Source: Clostridium bovifaecis
Lineage (GTDB): Bacteria > Bacillota > Clostridia > Clostridiales > Clostridiaceae
DNA: 64,000 nt
Assembly (NCBI GenBank): GCA_009738435.1
Contig: CP046522.1
Span: forward strand, 3,255,249-3,319,248
Reading direction: 5' to 3'
Part shown: piece after piece, positions 32,703 through 42,702 of the stretch
How the letters are laid out: every line of letters starts with the position of its first letter
How positions within the stretch are numbered: the stretch's first letter is position 1
The notes under the pieces: model-generated
What the model saw: the letters and a program-made list of their open reading frames with translations, nothing else
What the model was told of the DNA's origin: nothing
Databases searched by the model: none
Position numbers and translations under genes: made by a program

Positions 32703-33657
32703 TTAGACTTTTGCTTCTGTTTTTGTAGCTTGTGAAGCTTTAACATCTGATTTTTTCTTTATAAATTTTTGGCCTATTCTTGCTAGCCCTCCTGGGAAGA
32801 ATAGTATGATTACTATATATATCATACCAAAGACTAACATCCATCTTTGCATAACTGCACTTAAGAAGTTTTCAGCTAAAGTTACAAGAATAGAACCGAA
32901 TATCGGCCCAGTTAATGTTCCCATTCCGCCGAGAACTGTCATGAATAACGCCTTCATAGTCATATCAGAATGAATTAAAGCTGGGAATGCAGAGCCTAGG
33001 TAAACAACATAAAGTGATCCTGCAAAACCTGCAATAGCACCTGAAATTAAGATAACTACTAGTTTATAATTTAATACATTATACCCAATCATACCTGCTC
33101 TTACTTCATTCTCTCTAATAGCTTGAAGCACCCTACCTGTAGGTGAGTTAATTAGGCGCTTTGCAAAGATATATACTAATACAAGAAGAACTAAAATTAT
33201 ATAATAAAATACTCTTCTATCTGAAACTAGGGCAGGCACTCCATGGAAACCATCATCTCCACCAGTAATACTACTTGCCTTTAATACGACCACAAAGAAG
33301 AATTGCCCAAGCGCCATGGTTAACATAGAGAAATATATCCTTTGCACGGATTGATAAAGCGCCCATGGCAAAACCTACAACTAAACAAATAAGCAATACT
33401 ACTATTAAAGCTGCAATAAATGGAAAATTATATGTTTTTATCAATATAGCTGTTATATAAGCGCCGCCGCCAAAGAAAAGTGCATGTCCAAATGATACTA
33501 TACCAGTATATCCAAGCAGCAAGTCATAGCTTAACGCATATATCCCGAATATACATATTTGAATAGCTAAAGACTGCACAAAAGGCGAATTTATAATAAA
33601 TGGAAATGCTATTAGTAAAACTGCTATTATGTTTAAAATTGGATGCCTCTTTATCAT
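32703..33657 (-). pseudogene. livM: Branched-chain amino-acid ABC permease LivM, frameshifted
   Basis: The ATG at 33657 overlaps the livH stop by four bases. The N-terminal part (ALSYDLLLGYTGIVSFGHAL, conserved in LivM) runs well up to LSIRAK near residue 103 and then leaves frame. The rest (IYFSMLTMALGQFFFVVV, GGMGTLTGPIFGSILV) continues in a second frame to 32703. The join lies near 33325-33345 and is most simply a loss of two bases from an ATATAT tract. All helices are present across the two frames, about 318 residues in total. If real, the transporter lacks one permease; a sequencing error or recent mutation is possible because everything around it is intact. Confidence 0.88.
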
Positions 33658-34517
33658 GCTTTCGCCCCCTTTGATAAAAGTCCTGCTGGTTTAGCAATCA
33701 ATGTAACTATCATTATTAATATTGCTGATAGCATATATAATTCTGGCACGAAGTAGCCTATAATAGATTGAACAATTCCTACTAGTAATCCTGCTGCAAT
33801 AGAGCCTGAGAAATTGCCTATACCACCTATTACTACAACTATTAAAGCATAGAATATTTGCTCAACACCTATTGTTGGATATAAACTTAAGAATGGTGCC
33901 GCTACAGCTCCACCAAGACCTGCCATAGCTGCACCTAAAGCAAAGGTAAAAGTGAATACTTTATCTACATTTATTCCTATAGCTCTTACCATATGAGGTC
34001 TTTCGATACCAGCTCTTATTATCATACCTAGTTTAGTCTTTTTAAGAAGTAATGTGACACCTATAAATACTATTATTCCTGCTATTATAATAAACAGCCT
34101 ATAATAAGGAAGAACATTGCTCCCTAAATCTATAGATCCATTAAGCCAATCTGGTTTAGGCGCTACCATTACCTTTGTTCCCCAAACCATTTTAACAATT
34201 TCATCTAGGATATATATTAATCCAAAGGTCATCAATAGTTGATACATATGCTTTCCTTTTAAAGGTTTAATCAAGAACTTCTCGAATATTGCTCCAAGAA
34301 TAGCTACAATAACCGCTCCCCCTAATAGCCCTAATATAAAGCTATTAGTGTATTTATAGATTGTAAAACTTAAGTAAGCTCCCCACATGAAAAGGGAACC
34401 ATGAGCTAAATTTAACACGTTCATTAATCCAAAAATTAATGAAAGTCCAGAGGCTAGTAAAAAGTATAACATTCCAAGAGATATTCCATAAACTATCAAA
34501 ATTAATATTGTGCTCAT
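33654..34517 (-). CDS. livH: Branched-chain amino-acid ABC permease LivH
   Basis: The 287-residue permease has about eight helices. It carries LivH landmarks: LASGLSLIFGLMNVLNLAHG at the N-terminus, IRAGIERPHMVRAIGINVDK near 166 (cytoplasmic coupling loop), GLGGAVAAPF and VVVIGGIGNFSGSIAAGLLVG. It forms the membrane channel with LivM. It sits between livF and livM in the operon, sharing a four-base overlap with livM. Confidence 0.95.
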   Translation of the reverse strand: MSTILILIVYGISLGMLYFLLASGLSLIFGLMNVLNLAHGSLFMWGAYLSFTIYKYTNSFILGLLGGAVIVAILGAIFEKFLIKPLKGKHMYQLLMTFGLIYILDEIVKMVWGTKVMVAPKPDWLNGSIDLGSNVLPYYRLFIIIAGIIVFIGVTLLLKKTKLGMIIRAGIERPHMVRAIGINVDKVFTFTFALGAAMAGLGGAVAAPFLSLYPTIGVEQIFYALIVVVIGGIGNFSGSIAAGLLVGIVQSIIGYFVPELYMLSAILIMIVTLIAKPAGLLSKGAKA

Positions 34518-34530
34518 TATATCACCCCAA

Positions 34531-35232
34531 TCATATACCTAAATATTTCTTCTTGATTTCCTCGTTATATAAAATATCTTCCTTGCCACTCTTATGCACA
34601 GTTCTACCGTCATCTACTATATAGAAAATATCTCCTATTCTAGTAGCCATGTCAAAGTTCTGCTCAACTAAAACAATGGTATTTGTCTTTTTAATTTCAT
34701 TAATTTTGTCTATTAAATCTTCAATTATTAGAGGGGCTAATCCCTTTGAAGGCTCATCTATTAAAATGACCTTATTATCATTTATAAGGGATCTTGATAT
34801 TGAAAGCATTTGCTGCTGTCCTCCGCTTAGAATTCTACTCTTATGCTTAAAATACTTTTTCATATCTGGAAACAAATCAAATATAAACTCTAATTTCTTA
34901 CTATAAGCACCCTTATCCCTTGATGCAATAATTAAATTCTCTTCTACAGTAAGATCAGAAAACACCTCTCTGTCTTCTGGAACATATCCTATACCTTTTC
35001 TTGGAACTTGATAATCCTTTAACTTAGTGATATCCTCTCCATCAAGAGTGATTTTACCCTCGGATGCAGGTCTTAATCCCATTATGGTTTCTAAGGTAGT
35101 CGTCTTGCCAGCACCATTTCTTCCTAATATTACTGTAGCTTTTCCTTGTTCAATTTCAAGATTCACACCTGAAAGTATGTGGAACTGACCTATATAAGTT
35201 TGTACGTCTTGTAACGTTAATATATTCTTCAT
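34531..35232 (-). CDS. livF: Branched-chain amino-acid ABC ATP-binding protein LivF
   Basis: The 233-residue ATPase has Walker A GRNGAGKTTTLETIMG, Q-loop YVPEDREVFSDLTVEENL, signature LSGGQQQMLSISRSL, Walker B VILIDEPSKGLAP and H-loop VEQN, the LivF hallmarks. The start overlaps the livG stop by four bases. It energises amino-acid import together with LivG. Confidence 0.95.
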   Translation of the reverse strand: MKNILTLQDVQTYIGQFHILSGVNLEIEQGKATVILGRNGAGKTTTLETIMGLRPASEGKITLDGEDITKLKDYQVPRKGIGYVPEDREVFSDLTVEENLIIASRDKGAYSKKLEFIFDLFPDMKKYFKHKSRILSGGQQQMLSISRSLINDNKVILIDEPSKGLAPLIIEDLIDKINEIKKTNTIVLVEQNFDMATRIGDIFYIVDDGRTVHKSGKEDILYNEEIKKKYLGI

Positions 35233-35987
35233 AGTGCTCCTCCTCCCAAGTATGCTTTTTGCACAGCTACATTTTCCTTTATTATTTCTGGCGCATCATC
35301 AGCTATTATTACGCCACCATGTAATACTGCGATAGTATCTGATATTCTCATAATGATATTTATTTTGTGTTCTATCATTAATATAGATTTATTTCCTATT
35401 TTTTTAATAGATTCTATAACATCTATCAAAGCTGGAACCTCTTCTAAAGAAATACCTGCAGTGGGTTCATCTAGTAAAATAAGCTCTCCGCCTAGTGCAA
35501 GCTGAATTCCTATCTCTAATTTTCTTTGCTCAGCATGAGAAAGCTCCACAGCTAGCATATCCCTTTTATCAGCTAGTTTAACTCTTTCCACTACCTCATC
35601 AGCTATAGCCATATATTCCTTAAACTTTTTATAGTTTGTTAGTAGCTTAAAATTATCCTTGCCTTTTGACTGAGCTGCAATTCTTATATTCTCATGTACT
35701 GTTAGGTTGGGAAATATATTAGTTACCTGGTATGATCTTCCTAAGCCCATATTTGTAATTTTATATGGTGGAAGCCCAGTTATATTAGTACCATTGAAAT
35801 ATACTTCGCCTCTAGTAGGCTTCATTGCTCCACTTATAAGATTAAACAATGTAGTTTTTCCTGCTCCATTTGGTCCTATAATAGTTTTAAAAGTATTTTT
35901 TTCAAGTTGCAGGTTTACATCTTTTAAAACTTCAATTCCACCAAAAGTTTTATTTATATTTTTAAGTTCCAAAATATTATTTGCCAT
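35229..35987 (-). CDS. livG: Branched-chain amino-acid ABC ATP-binding protein LivG
   Basis: The 252-residue ATPase has Walker A GPNGAGKTTLFNLISG, IGRSYQVTNIFPNLTVHEN-type Q-loop, the signature region reads LSHAEQRKLEIGIQLA, as is usual for LivG, with Walker B LILLDEPTAGIS and IEHKINIIMRISD. It pairs with LivF beneath LivH and LivM. Follows livK with a 113-base gap that holds a stable hairpin. Confidence 0.95.
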   Translation of the reverse strand: MANNILELKNINKTFGGIEVLKDVNLQLEKNTFKTIIGPNGAGKTTLFNLISGAMKPTRGEVYFNGTNITGLPPYKITNMGLGRSYQVTNIFPNLTVHENIRIAAQSKGKDNFKLLTNYKKFKEYMAIADEVVERVKLADKRDMLAVELSHAEQRKLEIGIQLALGGELILLDEPTAGISLEEVPALIDVIESIKKIGNKSILMIEHKINIIMRISDTIAVLHGGVIIADDAPEIIKENVAVQKAYLGGGAL

Positions 35988-36056
35988 AGTACTTCAGTCA
36001 CCTCTTTTACCCTTATAATTTGTATACACTATTGAACACCTCTAAAGTAATTTTAG

Positions 36057-36089
36057 TAGAATTCGCCTATAAGCTATAGACGAATTCTA
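36057..36089 (-). other. Stable intercistronic hairpin between livK and livG
   Basis: A 15-bp stem with one mismatch (TAGAATTCGTCTATA / TATAGGCGAATTCTA on minus) and a three-base loop, 12 bases after the livK stop and without a T-run. Such hairpins protect upstream mRNA from 3' exonucleases, which would give more binding protein than membrane parts. Confidence 0.6.
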
Positions 36090-36100
36090 CCATCATAATT

Positions 36101-37351
36101 TTACTTTCTTCCTGGTGCTGCTATCGGTGGTTCTAATTTTTCCATTGGGACTAATTCCAATAACTGCGGTTCTACATAATCTTTATCTTTCTTCCTTAAT
36201 TCTACAACTGGTATTGGCTGCATAGCTTGATGGTCTTCTGGTCTTATATAATATTCACCTTTAACGCTCTTAAACTTTAATCCTTCAAAAGCTTTAACTA
36301 AATCTTCACCTTTAAGACTGGTAGACTTTTTAAGTCCTTCTACTAATGCTATTCCACCAGTAAAGCCAGCAGATGCAAATAAGTCTGGATCTTCATTATA
36401 TTTTGCTCTATATTTTTCAACGAACCATTTATTTTCTGCATTATCAAATATGCTATTATAATAAATGATTGGTCCCATCATTCCTTCGCCAGCTTTACCG
36501 ACAGCTTTAAGGAATGGGATGTCGGCTAAGTCAGCTGCTAATTTTATTTCTTTATTTACTCCTAGTTCCTGAATTTGTTGTGGTAATTTTGATGTAAAGC
36601 TGTCACCTACGATTACTAATACCAAAACGTCTGGTTTAGCATCTTTAATCTTAGTTAAATAAGAAGTAAAATCTGTTGAATCTACAGGAGCATAAGCTTC
36701 CCCTATAACCTTTCCGCCACCTAGTTCAATGTCTGTTTTCCAGGCATTTACGAAATCCTTACCTGCAACATTATCTGGAGCAAGCACATAGAATGTCTTA
36801 CCAATTTTATTTAGATATGCTCCTCCAGCCATAGTAACTTGTCTGAATGAACGTCCTACTCTGAATGTGTACTCATTGAAGTTCTTTCCTGTAATAGCAT
36901 CAGCTGCTGCTGATTCAATCAAATATGGCACTTTTGCTGCAGCGGCCTTTTCCATAACCGCTAGTGCATTACCACTGATAACCCCACCTGTTAATACATT
37001 GACCTTGTCTTGCTCTATTAACTTAACAGCTTTTTGAACTGCTACACCTGAGTTTGAAGTATCGTCTTCTATGATTAATTCAATTTTTTTGCCATTTACT
37101 TCATTAGTGCCTTTTGTAGCATATTCTATTCCGAGTTCAATACCTTCAATTTCGTCTGTTCCCCAAGTTTCCATAACCCCTGATTTTGATGTTAAAACAC
37201 CAACTTTTACAGTTTCCTTACTATCAGTAGTCTTACTACTATCTGTTCCACTAGTTGCCTTGGTTGCATCGTTCTTGCTGCCACATCCAGCTAATGATAA
37301 TACCATCATACTACTTACAATTAGAGCTGTAAGTTTACTAATTCTTTTCAT
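36101..37351 (-). CDS. livK: Branched-chain amino-acid ABC substrate-binding lipoprotein LivK
   Basis: The 416-residue type I periplasmic-binding protein begins with a lipoprotein signal (ALIVSSMMVLSLAGC, lipobox Cys near 23). The mature part has VKVGVLTSKSGVMETWG, EGIELGIEYATKG, VNVLTGGVISGNALAVMEKA and FVNAWKTDIELGGGKVIGE. The C-terminal half is slightly longer than classic LivK, so the ligand may be another amino acid or an amide. First gene of the liv operon. Confidence 0.93.
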   Translation of the reverse strand: MKRISKLTALIVSSMMVLSLAGCGSKNDATKATSGTDSSKTTDSKETVKVGVLTSKSGVMETWGTDEIEGIELGIEYATKGTNEVNGKKIELIIEDDTSNSGVAVQKAVKLIEQDKVNVLTGGVISGNALAVMEKAAAAKVPYLIESAAADAITGKNFNEYTFRVGRSFRQVTMAGGAYLNKIGKTFYVLAPDNVAGKDFVNAWKTDIELGGGKVIGEAYAPVDSTDFTSYLTKIKDAKPDVLVLVIVGDSFTSKLPQQIQELGVNKEIKLAADLADIPFLKAVGKAGEGMMGPIIYYNSIFDNAENKWFVEKYRAKYNEDPDLFASAGFTGGIALVEGLKKSTSLKGEDLVKAFEGLKFKSVKGEYYIRPEDHQAMQPIPVVELRKKDKDYVEPQLLELVPMEKLEPPIAAPGRK

Positions 37352-38028
37352 TTAATTCCCCCCTTGTGCGTATTCACCATTTTAATTAAAATAATTCATT
37401 CCCCTGCCTAATCCTAGCACTGTCGTTTTATAAGGTCTTTATACCACATCTTCCTCCTTTCCTTCTCTTCGTTTTGCTATTATTCAATAGCAATACCATT
37501 CAATACTGTTTTCCACTTCTCATGTAGCACTATAGATTATATTTGATTTCCTTAGGAAAACGTATTCAATAGCGATAAATGGATTTGGAAGAATGAGCTT
37601 CAGGTATCTTCTTCCTTATTAATTGAGTTTTGCTTCTGACTTTTATAGATGCAAGTTTTATGCCAAACTGAAGTCCCATTAAATACATACAGTTAATTAA
37701 ATTTCTAATTTATAAGTGTAATTTTTTTATACACATGTAATATTTTGTTACAAACTTTAACCAATACAAATGATTGAATGATAATTCTAATTACATCATT
37801 TACCATATTCTTCACTATCTGATTATCTTCTTAATATGTTCATAAAAACACATAATATATTTAATAATAGCTAACTAAAAAAATATGGTTGAGCTTCTTT
37901 AGCAAAATATATTAGCTTTTTATATGATTAAGTTTTAATTAATTTACATAAACTTGTAACTTTCATTTACGCTGTATATATAATAAGATCACGGAACTAC
38001 ACGATATGTATCATTATTTTACAGCTAT
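37352..38028. other. Long intergenic region without a gene
   Basis: This 677-base AT-rich stretch has no frame I can support. It must hold the liv promoter: a TATAAT read leftward lies near 37528-37540, next to the palindrome TTTCCTAAGGAAA (37546-37558). I found no riboswitch or T-box pattern and no recognisable pseudogene. Confidence 0.4.
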
Positions 38029-38077
38029 AAAAAAATACTATATTTAAGCCAGTAATGGTCATAAACATAGTATTTTC
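38029..38077 (-). terminator. Terminator of the histidine kinase gene
   Basis: On the minus strand, a 15-base imperfect stem (AAAATACTATGTTTA with TAAATATAGTATTTT) is followed by T-rich sequence. Confidence 0.75.
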
Positions 38078-38100
38078 GATAAAATGTGAAGCCTTCTCCA

Positions 38101-40173
38101 TTATAAAGAATATATATCCGCAAATTCAACTTGTATTCTTTCTACTTTTTCCCCATCTAATCTTTTAGCCCTATATTCACGTGAAGGTTCTCCACATGTT
38201 TGATTTATTGGGAGTTTTATTATAAACTCGCTTCCCTCACCAACTTCACTATATACGCTTATCGTTCCTCCATGCATTTCTACAAGAGACTTTACAAGAG
38301 CTAGTCCTATTCCACTTCCTTCATGTGTCCTTGTAAATAAATCATCAACTTGCCTAAATCTATCAAATATTATGCATAACTTGTCTTCTGGAATGCCTAT
38401 CCCCGTATCTTTTATTGATATAACTAACTTGTCTTTTTTATCATATATATTTACATTAATTGTCCCACCTGGCTCAGTAAACTTTATCGCATTAGAAAGA
38501 AGATTTAATATGATTCTTTCTATCTTATCAGCATCACAACACATTTTTTTCTCTTCAACTTCCGTATCGAATATAAGCTTTATGTCATTACTTTCTATAT
38601 ATTCTGCTACAGATAAAGTTATTTCTTCAATAACATTTATGATATCATGGCTTTTCATATTAATCTCAAAGAAACCTGAATCTATCTTAGTAATATCTAT
38701 AAGGTTGTTAATTAATCTCAGTAATCTATTACAATTTTGTCTTAAAATTTTCAAGTGTTTGTCTACCTTCCCATGACATTCACTCAACAGCTTGTTATCT
38801 TTTAGATATAAACTTAATAATTGCTGCGAACCTAATATTACATTTAGCGGAGTTTTTAATTCATGAGATAAATTTGCAAAAAATTCTGTTCTAAGCTTAT
38901 TAAGTTCTCTCTCTTCTTCTAGCAGCCTTATGTTTTCTTCTGCCCTTATCTTTAATTCCTCTACCTTTAGTAGGTCAGTTACATCTCTGAAAACAGATAT
39001 TGTTTTTAGCTTTTTATTATCATAAAATGTAACAGCCCAAGTCTCTATATCTATAACTTTACCATCTTCTCGTAATATCTTATTATAAAAGAAAGGCGGG
39101 TCTTCTCCCAAAAGTTTTCCTACATTGTTTAAAATATTCTTTGAAGCTTCTATATAATCTGGATGCACATAATTAAGCAAACTTTTTCCTATAACGTCCT
39201 TTTCATTACTTGCACCTAATAATTCTGCAGCCTTTCTATTTATGAATTCTATCTTATCACCATCATGAATAGAAGCTCCAATTGGCAGCAAGTCTATAAA
39301 CTTTCTATGTATACATTCGCTCTGTCTTAATACTGTTTCCACTCTTTTTTTCTCAGTTACATCTCTTACAATTACTACCCCTATATTTTGATCTTTCCAT
39401 AAAAGATGGATTGATTTTATATCTACATCTATATTAGTTCCATCTAACTTTATTAATTTACCTTCACTTAATTTAACTTGATTCTTCTTGAAAATTCTGT
39501 TATCCGTTTTAAATAGATATTCCTCTCTGTATGTTGGGTGTACAAAATCTAATACTTCTTTGCCTATAAGCTCCTCTTTATGTTTTGCCCCTAAGAGTCT
39601 TACTCCTTCAGCATTAGTGAAGGTGATTTCTCTACTTGCGGTAAAAAATACTGCATCAGGAAGAGACTCTATTAAGTTGCTATAAAATTCATTGTTCTCT
39701 TTCAATTCTTCCTCTAAAAGTTTTCTCTCCGTGGTTTCTCTTAGAATAGTTATTACATTCATTTCTCCTTCTTCCAAGAACGATAATCCGGCTACCTCCC
39801 CATATATGACACTACCATCATCTTTAACCAGTCTTTGTTCTAAATAAGGTACTCTGGTTTCTTCTTTTAACAATAGCTCAACACGTTTTTTAACTTCATC
39901 TTCATAATGTGGATGATTTACAATTCTAAAACCTACCTTTTTATCTACGATGTCCTGAGGGTTTTTTGTATTTGCTATTTTTACTGCCTGTCTATTGGCA
40001 TAAATCATTTTTTTGCCCCTACACATATATACAGCATTAGGAGATAAGTCAATAACACTCTTAAATGTTCTCTCATTATTATACAGCTTTCCTTCGGCTT
40101 CTCTAAGCCTATCTTCAAGTTCTTTTATGCGCCTCTTTAATAGTTTATTTTCTTCTATACATTTGTTACCCAT
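38101..40173 (-). CDS. Multi-PAS sensor histidine kinase
   Basis: The 690-residue soluble kinase has no membrane helices. An N-terminal coiled coil (1-35) is followed by three PAS domains (about 36-155, 160-275, 285-405), and a second coiled coil (400-430). The HisKA phosphoacceptor is FFANLSHELKTPLNVILGS near 440, and the ATPase has NLLSNAIKFTEPGG (N box), DTGIGIPEDKL (G1), FDRFRQVD (F box) and GSGIGLALVKSL (G2). No response regulator is adjacent, so it is an orphan kinase; in clostridia such kinases may feed Spo0A, but that is inference. AAGGAG lies upstream of the ATG. Confidence 0.93.
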   Translation of the reverse strand: MGNKCIEENKLLKRRIKELEDRLREAEGKLYNNERTFKSVIDLSPNAVYMCRGKKMIYANRQAVKIANTKNPQDIVDKKVGFRIVNHPHYEDEVKKRVELLLKEETRVPYLEQRLVKDDGSVIYGEVAGLSFLEEGEMNVITILRETTERKLLEEELKENNEFYSNLIESLPDAVFFTASREITFTNAEGVRLLGAKHKEELIGKEVLDFVHPTYREEYLFKTDNRIFKKNQVKLSEGKLIKLDGTNIDVDIKSIHLLWKDQNIGVVIVRDVTEKKRVETVLRQSECIHRKFIDLLPIGASIHDGDKIEFINRKAAELLGASNEKDVIGKSLLNYVHPDYIEASKNILNNVGKLLGEDPPFFYNKILREDGKVIDIETWAVTFYDNKKLKTISVFRDVTDLLKVEELKIRAEENIRLLEEERELNKLRTEFFANLSHELKTPLNVILGSQQLLSLYLKDNKLLSECHGKVDKHLKILRQNCNRLLRLINNLIDITKIDSGFFEINMKSHDIINVIEEITLSVAEYIESNDIKLIFDTEVEEKKMCCDADKIERIILNLLSNAIKFTEPGGTINVNIYDKKDKLVISIKDTGIGIPEDKLCIIFDRFRQVDDLFTRTHEGSGIGLALVKSLVEMHGGTISVYSEVGEGSEFIIKLPINQTCGEPSREYRAKRLDGEKVERIQVEFADIYSL

Positions 40174-40494
40174 ATTATCCTATTCTCCTTAAGTCTTTGC
40201 ATAGATTAAGTTCTAGTCATCAATACCTGCTGGTATATTTCGGCAAAAAAAAATAAACTCCTTCAATTTTATGTAAATTATTATTTTTTTAACCAAAACA
40301 AATCTAAAAGTACCTACTTTCTACCTCTATGTTTACTTTAAATTCAAACCCCCCCTTTAAAATTTTTTTGTAGCTCCCTTTCCTATCTCCTGTCCTCCAC
40401 CAATTATATTGCTACCTTTTTGCCATGCTTCAATATAGTCACTTCCTTTCTTAATGCTGCTCAATTTGAATTTTAACTTTATTATATTTTGCTA

Positions 40495-40786
40495 TTATTT
40501 TAGTATTCCCGCTAATATTTTATCTTCTAGACTTGGCATGAATTCTGTTCCTTGGAGAAGATTGAATGTACATAGGTTTCCACCTATTATAGTTCCTCTT
40601 GCCTCTCCTTCATTTATAATCTTGTATCATACATTATTATAAAGATTTCTATTTTCTTCATACCAAAAGTAGAAAAATGCACCCCTAAATAAGTAACAAG
40701 TCCGGTCTTCTTGTATATTGCATTTGAAAGTGCTGTTATATCTGAATATCCACCTTCTCTCCCCATTCCTTTCATACATCTCTTAT
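40495..40786 (-). pseudogene. LD-carboxypeptidase (S66/MccF-like) remnant
   Basis: Two pieces on the minus strand in different frames give EGGYSDITALSNAIYKKTG, then LVTYLGVHFSTFGM, and, after a frame change, NEGEARGTIIGGNLCTFNLL with QGTEFMPSLEDKILAG and a stop. These match successive blocks of the S66 muramoyltetrapeptide carboxypeptidase family, but the N-terminal third, the segment between the blocks and the C-terminus are missing. The remaining sequence from 40174 to 40966 shows no other gene. Confidence 0.65.
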
Positions 40787-40966
40787 TCGAGTAATTGAAA
40801 AAGGTTACACCAATTTCCTAAACTTACTTTTAAAAATTTCCAACATATTATATACTTAATTTTAAAATATAACTATAATTTACTATAAGGAATATTTTTA
40901 GGGCTATTGATATTCTTTATAGATGTACTTTCTATTAAGAATATTAAACACAAGGGGGAAAATATC

Positions 40967-42529
40967 ATGGAAAATGCTCTTATAAAAAAGTTTGAAAGGG
41001 ATTTTGAAGATTATTTAAGAGATGAATCACGAAAAATTGGCGAAGCTGATTCTATTTCTTTTCCTAAGAGTGAAGAAGAAGTTATACACATATTAACACA
41101 CTTATCACCAGACAAAACCTTGATAACCGCCCAAGGCGCTCGTACAGGTATTACATCAGGTGCAGTACCACAAGGTGGTCATATACTTAATCTAAGCAGA
41201 ATGAATAAGATAACTGGGCTTCGTTATAATAAAGAAACTGATGCCTTTTCGTTAAAAGTTCAACCTGGAGTATTATTATCTCAATTAAGGGAAGCCTTAA
41301 AGAACAAACACTTTGATATTAAAGACTGGGACGTGGAATCTATTTCCGCATTAGAAAAGTTCAGAAAATCTGGAGTCTATTTCTATTCGCCTGACCCAAC
41401 CGAAACTACTGCATCTATTGGCGGCATGGTGGCGTGTAATGCATCTGGAGCTTGTTCTTTTAAGTATGGCTCTACACGAGCCCATATAAAGTCAATAACT
41501 ATTGTTCTAATTAGCGGAGATAAAATCTCAGTTGAAAGGGGACGCGAAAGAGCATATAAAGGTTCTTTTTCTTTAACTACCTCTTCTGGAAGGCTTATTG
41601 AAGGAACTGTACCTAGCTATAATCTTCCTAATATAAAGAATGCTTCGGGATATTACACAAAAGATGATATGGATTTAATAGATCTTTTTATAGGTTCTGA
41701 GGGTACTCTTGGAATTATTACAGAAATTGAATTAAAGCTTTTAAAAGCACCTAAGTCAGTTTATGGAATAAACATATTTTTTTCCTGTGAGGAAAATGCT
41801 TTAAAGTTTGTTCAGAAGATAAGAAAAAAGACATCGCCCGCGGCTATAGAATTTTTTAATCATAATGCACTAAATCTACTTAGAAGAGTAAAAGAAACAT
41901 ATCCTGGCTTTAGCAAACTTTCAGAGCTGCCTTTGCACTTTCATACTGCAATTTATGTTGAATATCATGGAGATAGTGAAGAAGAAGTTATGGACATGTT
42001 TACAAAATGCGGAGAAATAATAGAGGAATGCGGTGGCGATTTATCTAATACTTGGGTATCTATGGACTCACAATCTAATGAGGCGCTTAAATCTTTTAGG
42101 CACGCCACTCCTGAAGCTGTTAATACTCTTATTGATGAACACCGAAAAGCAGTACCTAGCCTTACTAAACTAGGAACAGATATGGCAGTTCCTGATTCAT
42201 GTCTTGAAGAGGTTATGAAGCTATACAACAGCTCTTTAGAAGAAGCAGGTCTTGATTCTGTAATCTTCGGGCATATAGGCAATAATCATCTTCATGTTAA
42301 TATAATTCCAAAGGACATGACTGAATATAATAAAGGAAAAGAATTATACAGCTTTTGGGCTGAAAAGGTTATATCCATGGGTGGAACAGTGTCTGCAGAG
42401 CATGGTATTGGTAAACTTAAAAATCATCTATTAAAAAAGATGTTTGGTGAGAGCGGTATAAAAGAAATGGCAGCCTTAAAGACTCTCTTTGATTCTGAAA
42501 ACAGATTGAACAGAGGAAACCTCTTTTAA
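40967..42529 (+). CDS. FAD-linked oxidase, GlcD/D-lactate dehydrogenase type
   Basis: The ATG at 40967 has AAGGGGG nine bases upstream. The 520-residue protein has an N-terminal FAD_binding_4 (PCMH) domain (TAQGARTGITSGAVPQGGHI; YSPDPTETTASIGGMVACNA; IDLFIGSEGTLGIITEIE) and a C-terminal FAD-oxidase C domain (VIFGHIGNNHLHVNIIP; VSAEHGIGKLKNHL). Such flavoenzymes oxidise 2-hydroxyacids such as glycolate or D-lactate, often with an electron-transfer flavoprotein. No such partner or lactate permease is adjacent, so the substrate is open. Confidence 0.9.
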   Translation: MENALIKKFERDFEDYLRDESRKIGEADSISFPKSEEEVIHILTHLSPDKTLITAQGARTGITSGAVPQGGHILNLSRMNKITGLRYNKETDAFSLKVQPGVLLSQLREALKNKHFDIKDWDVESISALEKFRKSGVYFYSPDPTETTASIGGMVACNASGACSFKYGSTRAHIKSITIVLISGDKISVERGRERAYKGSFSLTTSSGRLIEGTVPSYNLPNIKNASGYYTKDDMDLIDLFIGSEGTLGIITEIELKLLKAPKSVYGINIFFSCEENALKFVQKIRKKTSPAAIEFFNHNALNLLRRVKETYPGFSKLSELPLHFHTAIYVEYHGDSEEEVMDMFTKCGEIIEECGGDLSNTWVSMDSQSNEALKSFRHATPEAVNTLIDEHRKAVPSLTKLGTDMAVPDSCLEEVMKLYNSSLEEAGLDSVIFGHIGNNHLHVNIIPKDMTEYNKGKELYSFWAEKVISMGGTVSAEHGIGKLKNHLLKKMFGESGIKEMAALKTLFDSENRLNRGNLF

Positions 42530-42576
42530 AAAGACATATCTTTGTAAGAGCCGCTAGTATTAATTAATCTCACAAA

Positions 42577-42612
42577 GAAACTCTGGTAAACTGTCGGGTT
42601 TACTAGAGTTTC
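42577..42612. terminator. Terminator between the FAD oxidase and SagB-type genes
   Basis: A 15-base stem with one mismatch (GAAACTCTGGTAAAC and its near complement) with a six-base loop, between convergent genes. Confidence 0.7.
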
Positions 42613-42702
42613 TAGCACCTTATATAAACCATCAATCTTATAAATACATCCTAAGGCTATAAGATGTAATCAGGTAGATATAAGAATGAACATTTACTTA
42701 AC

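Noticed and set aside
37574..37690. A 35-40 codon minus-strand frame in the liv upstream region
   Set aside because: No ribosome site, no recognisable motif and AT-rich composition; likely chance.
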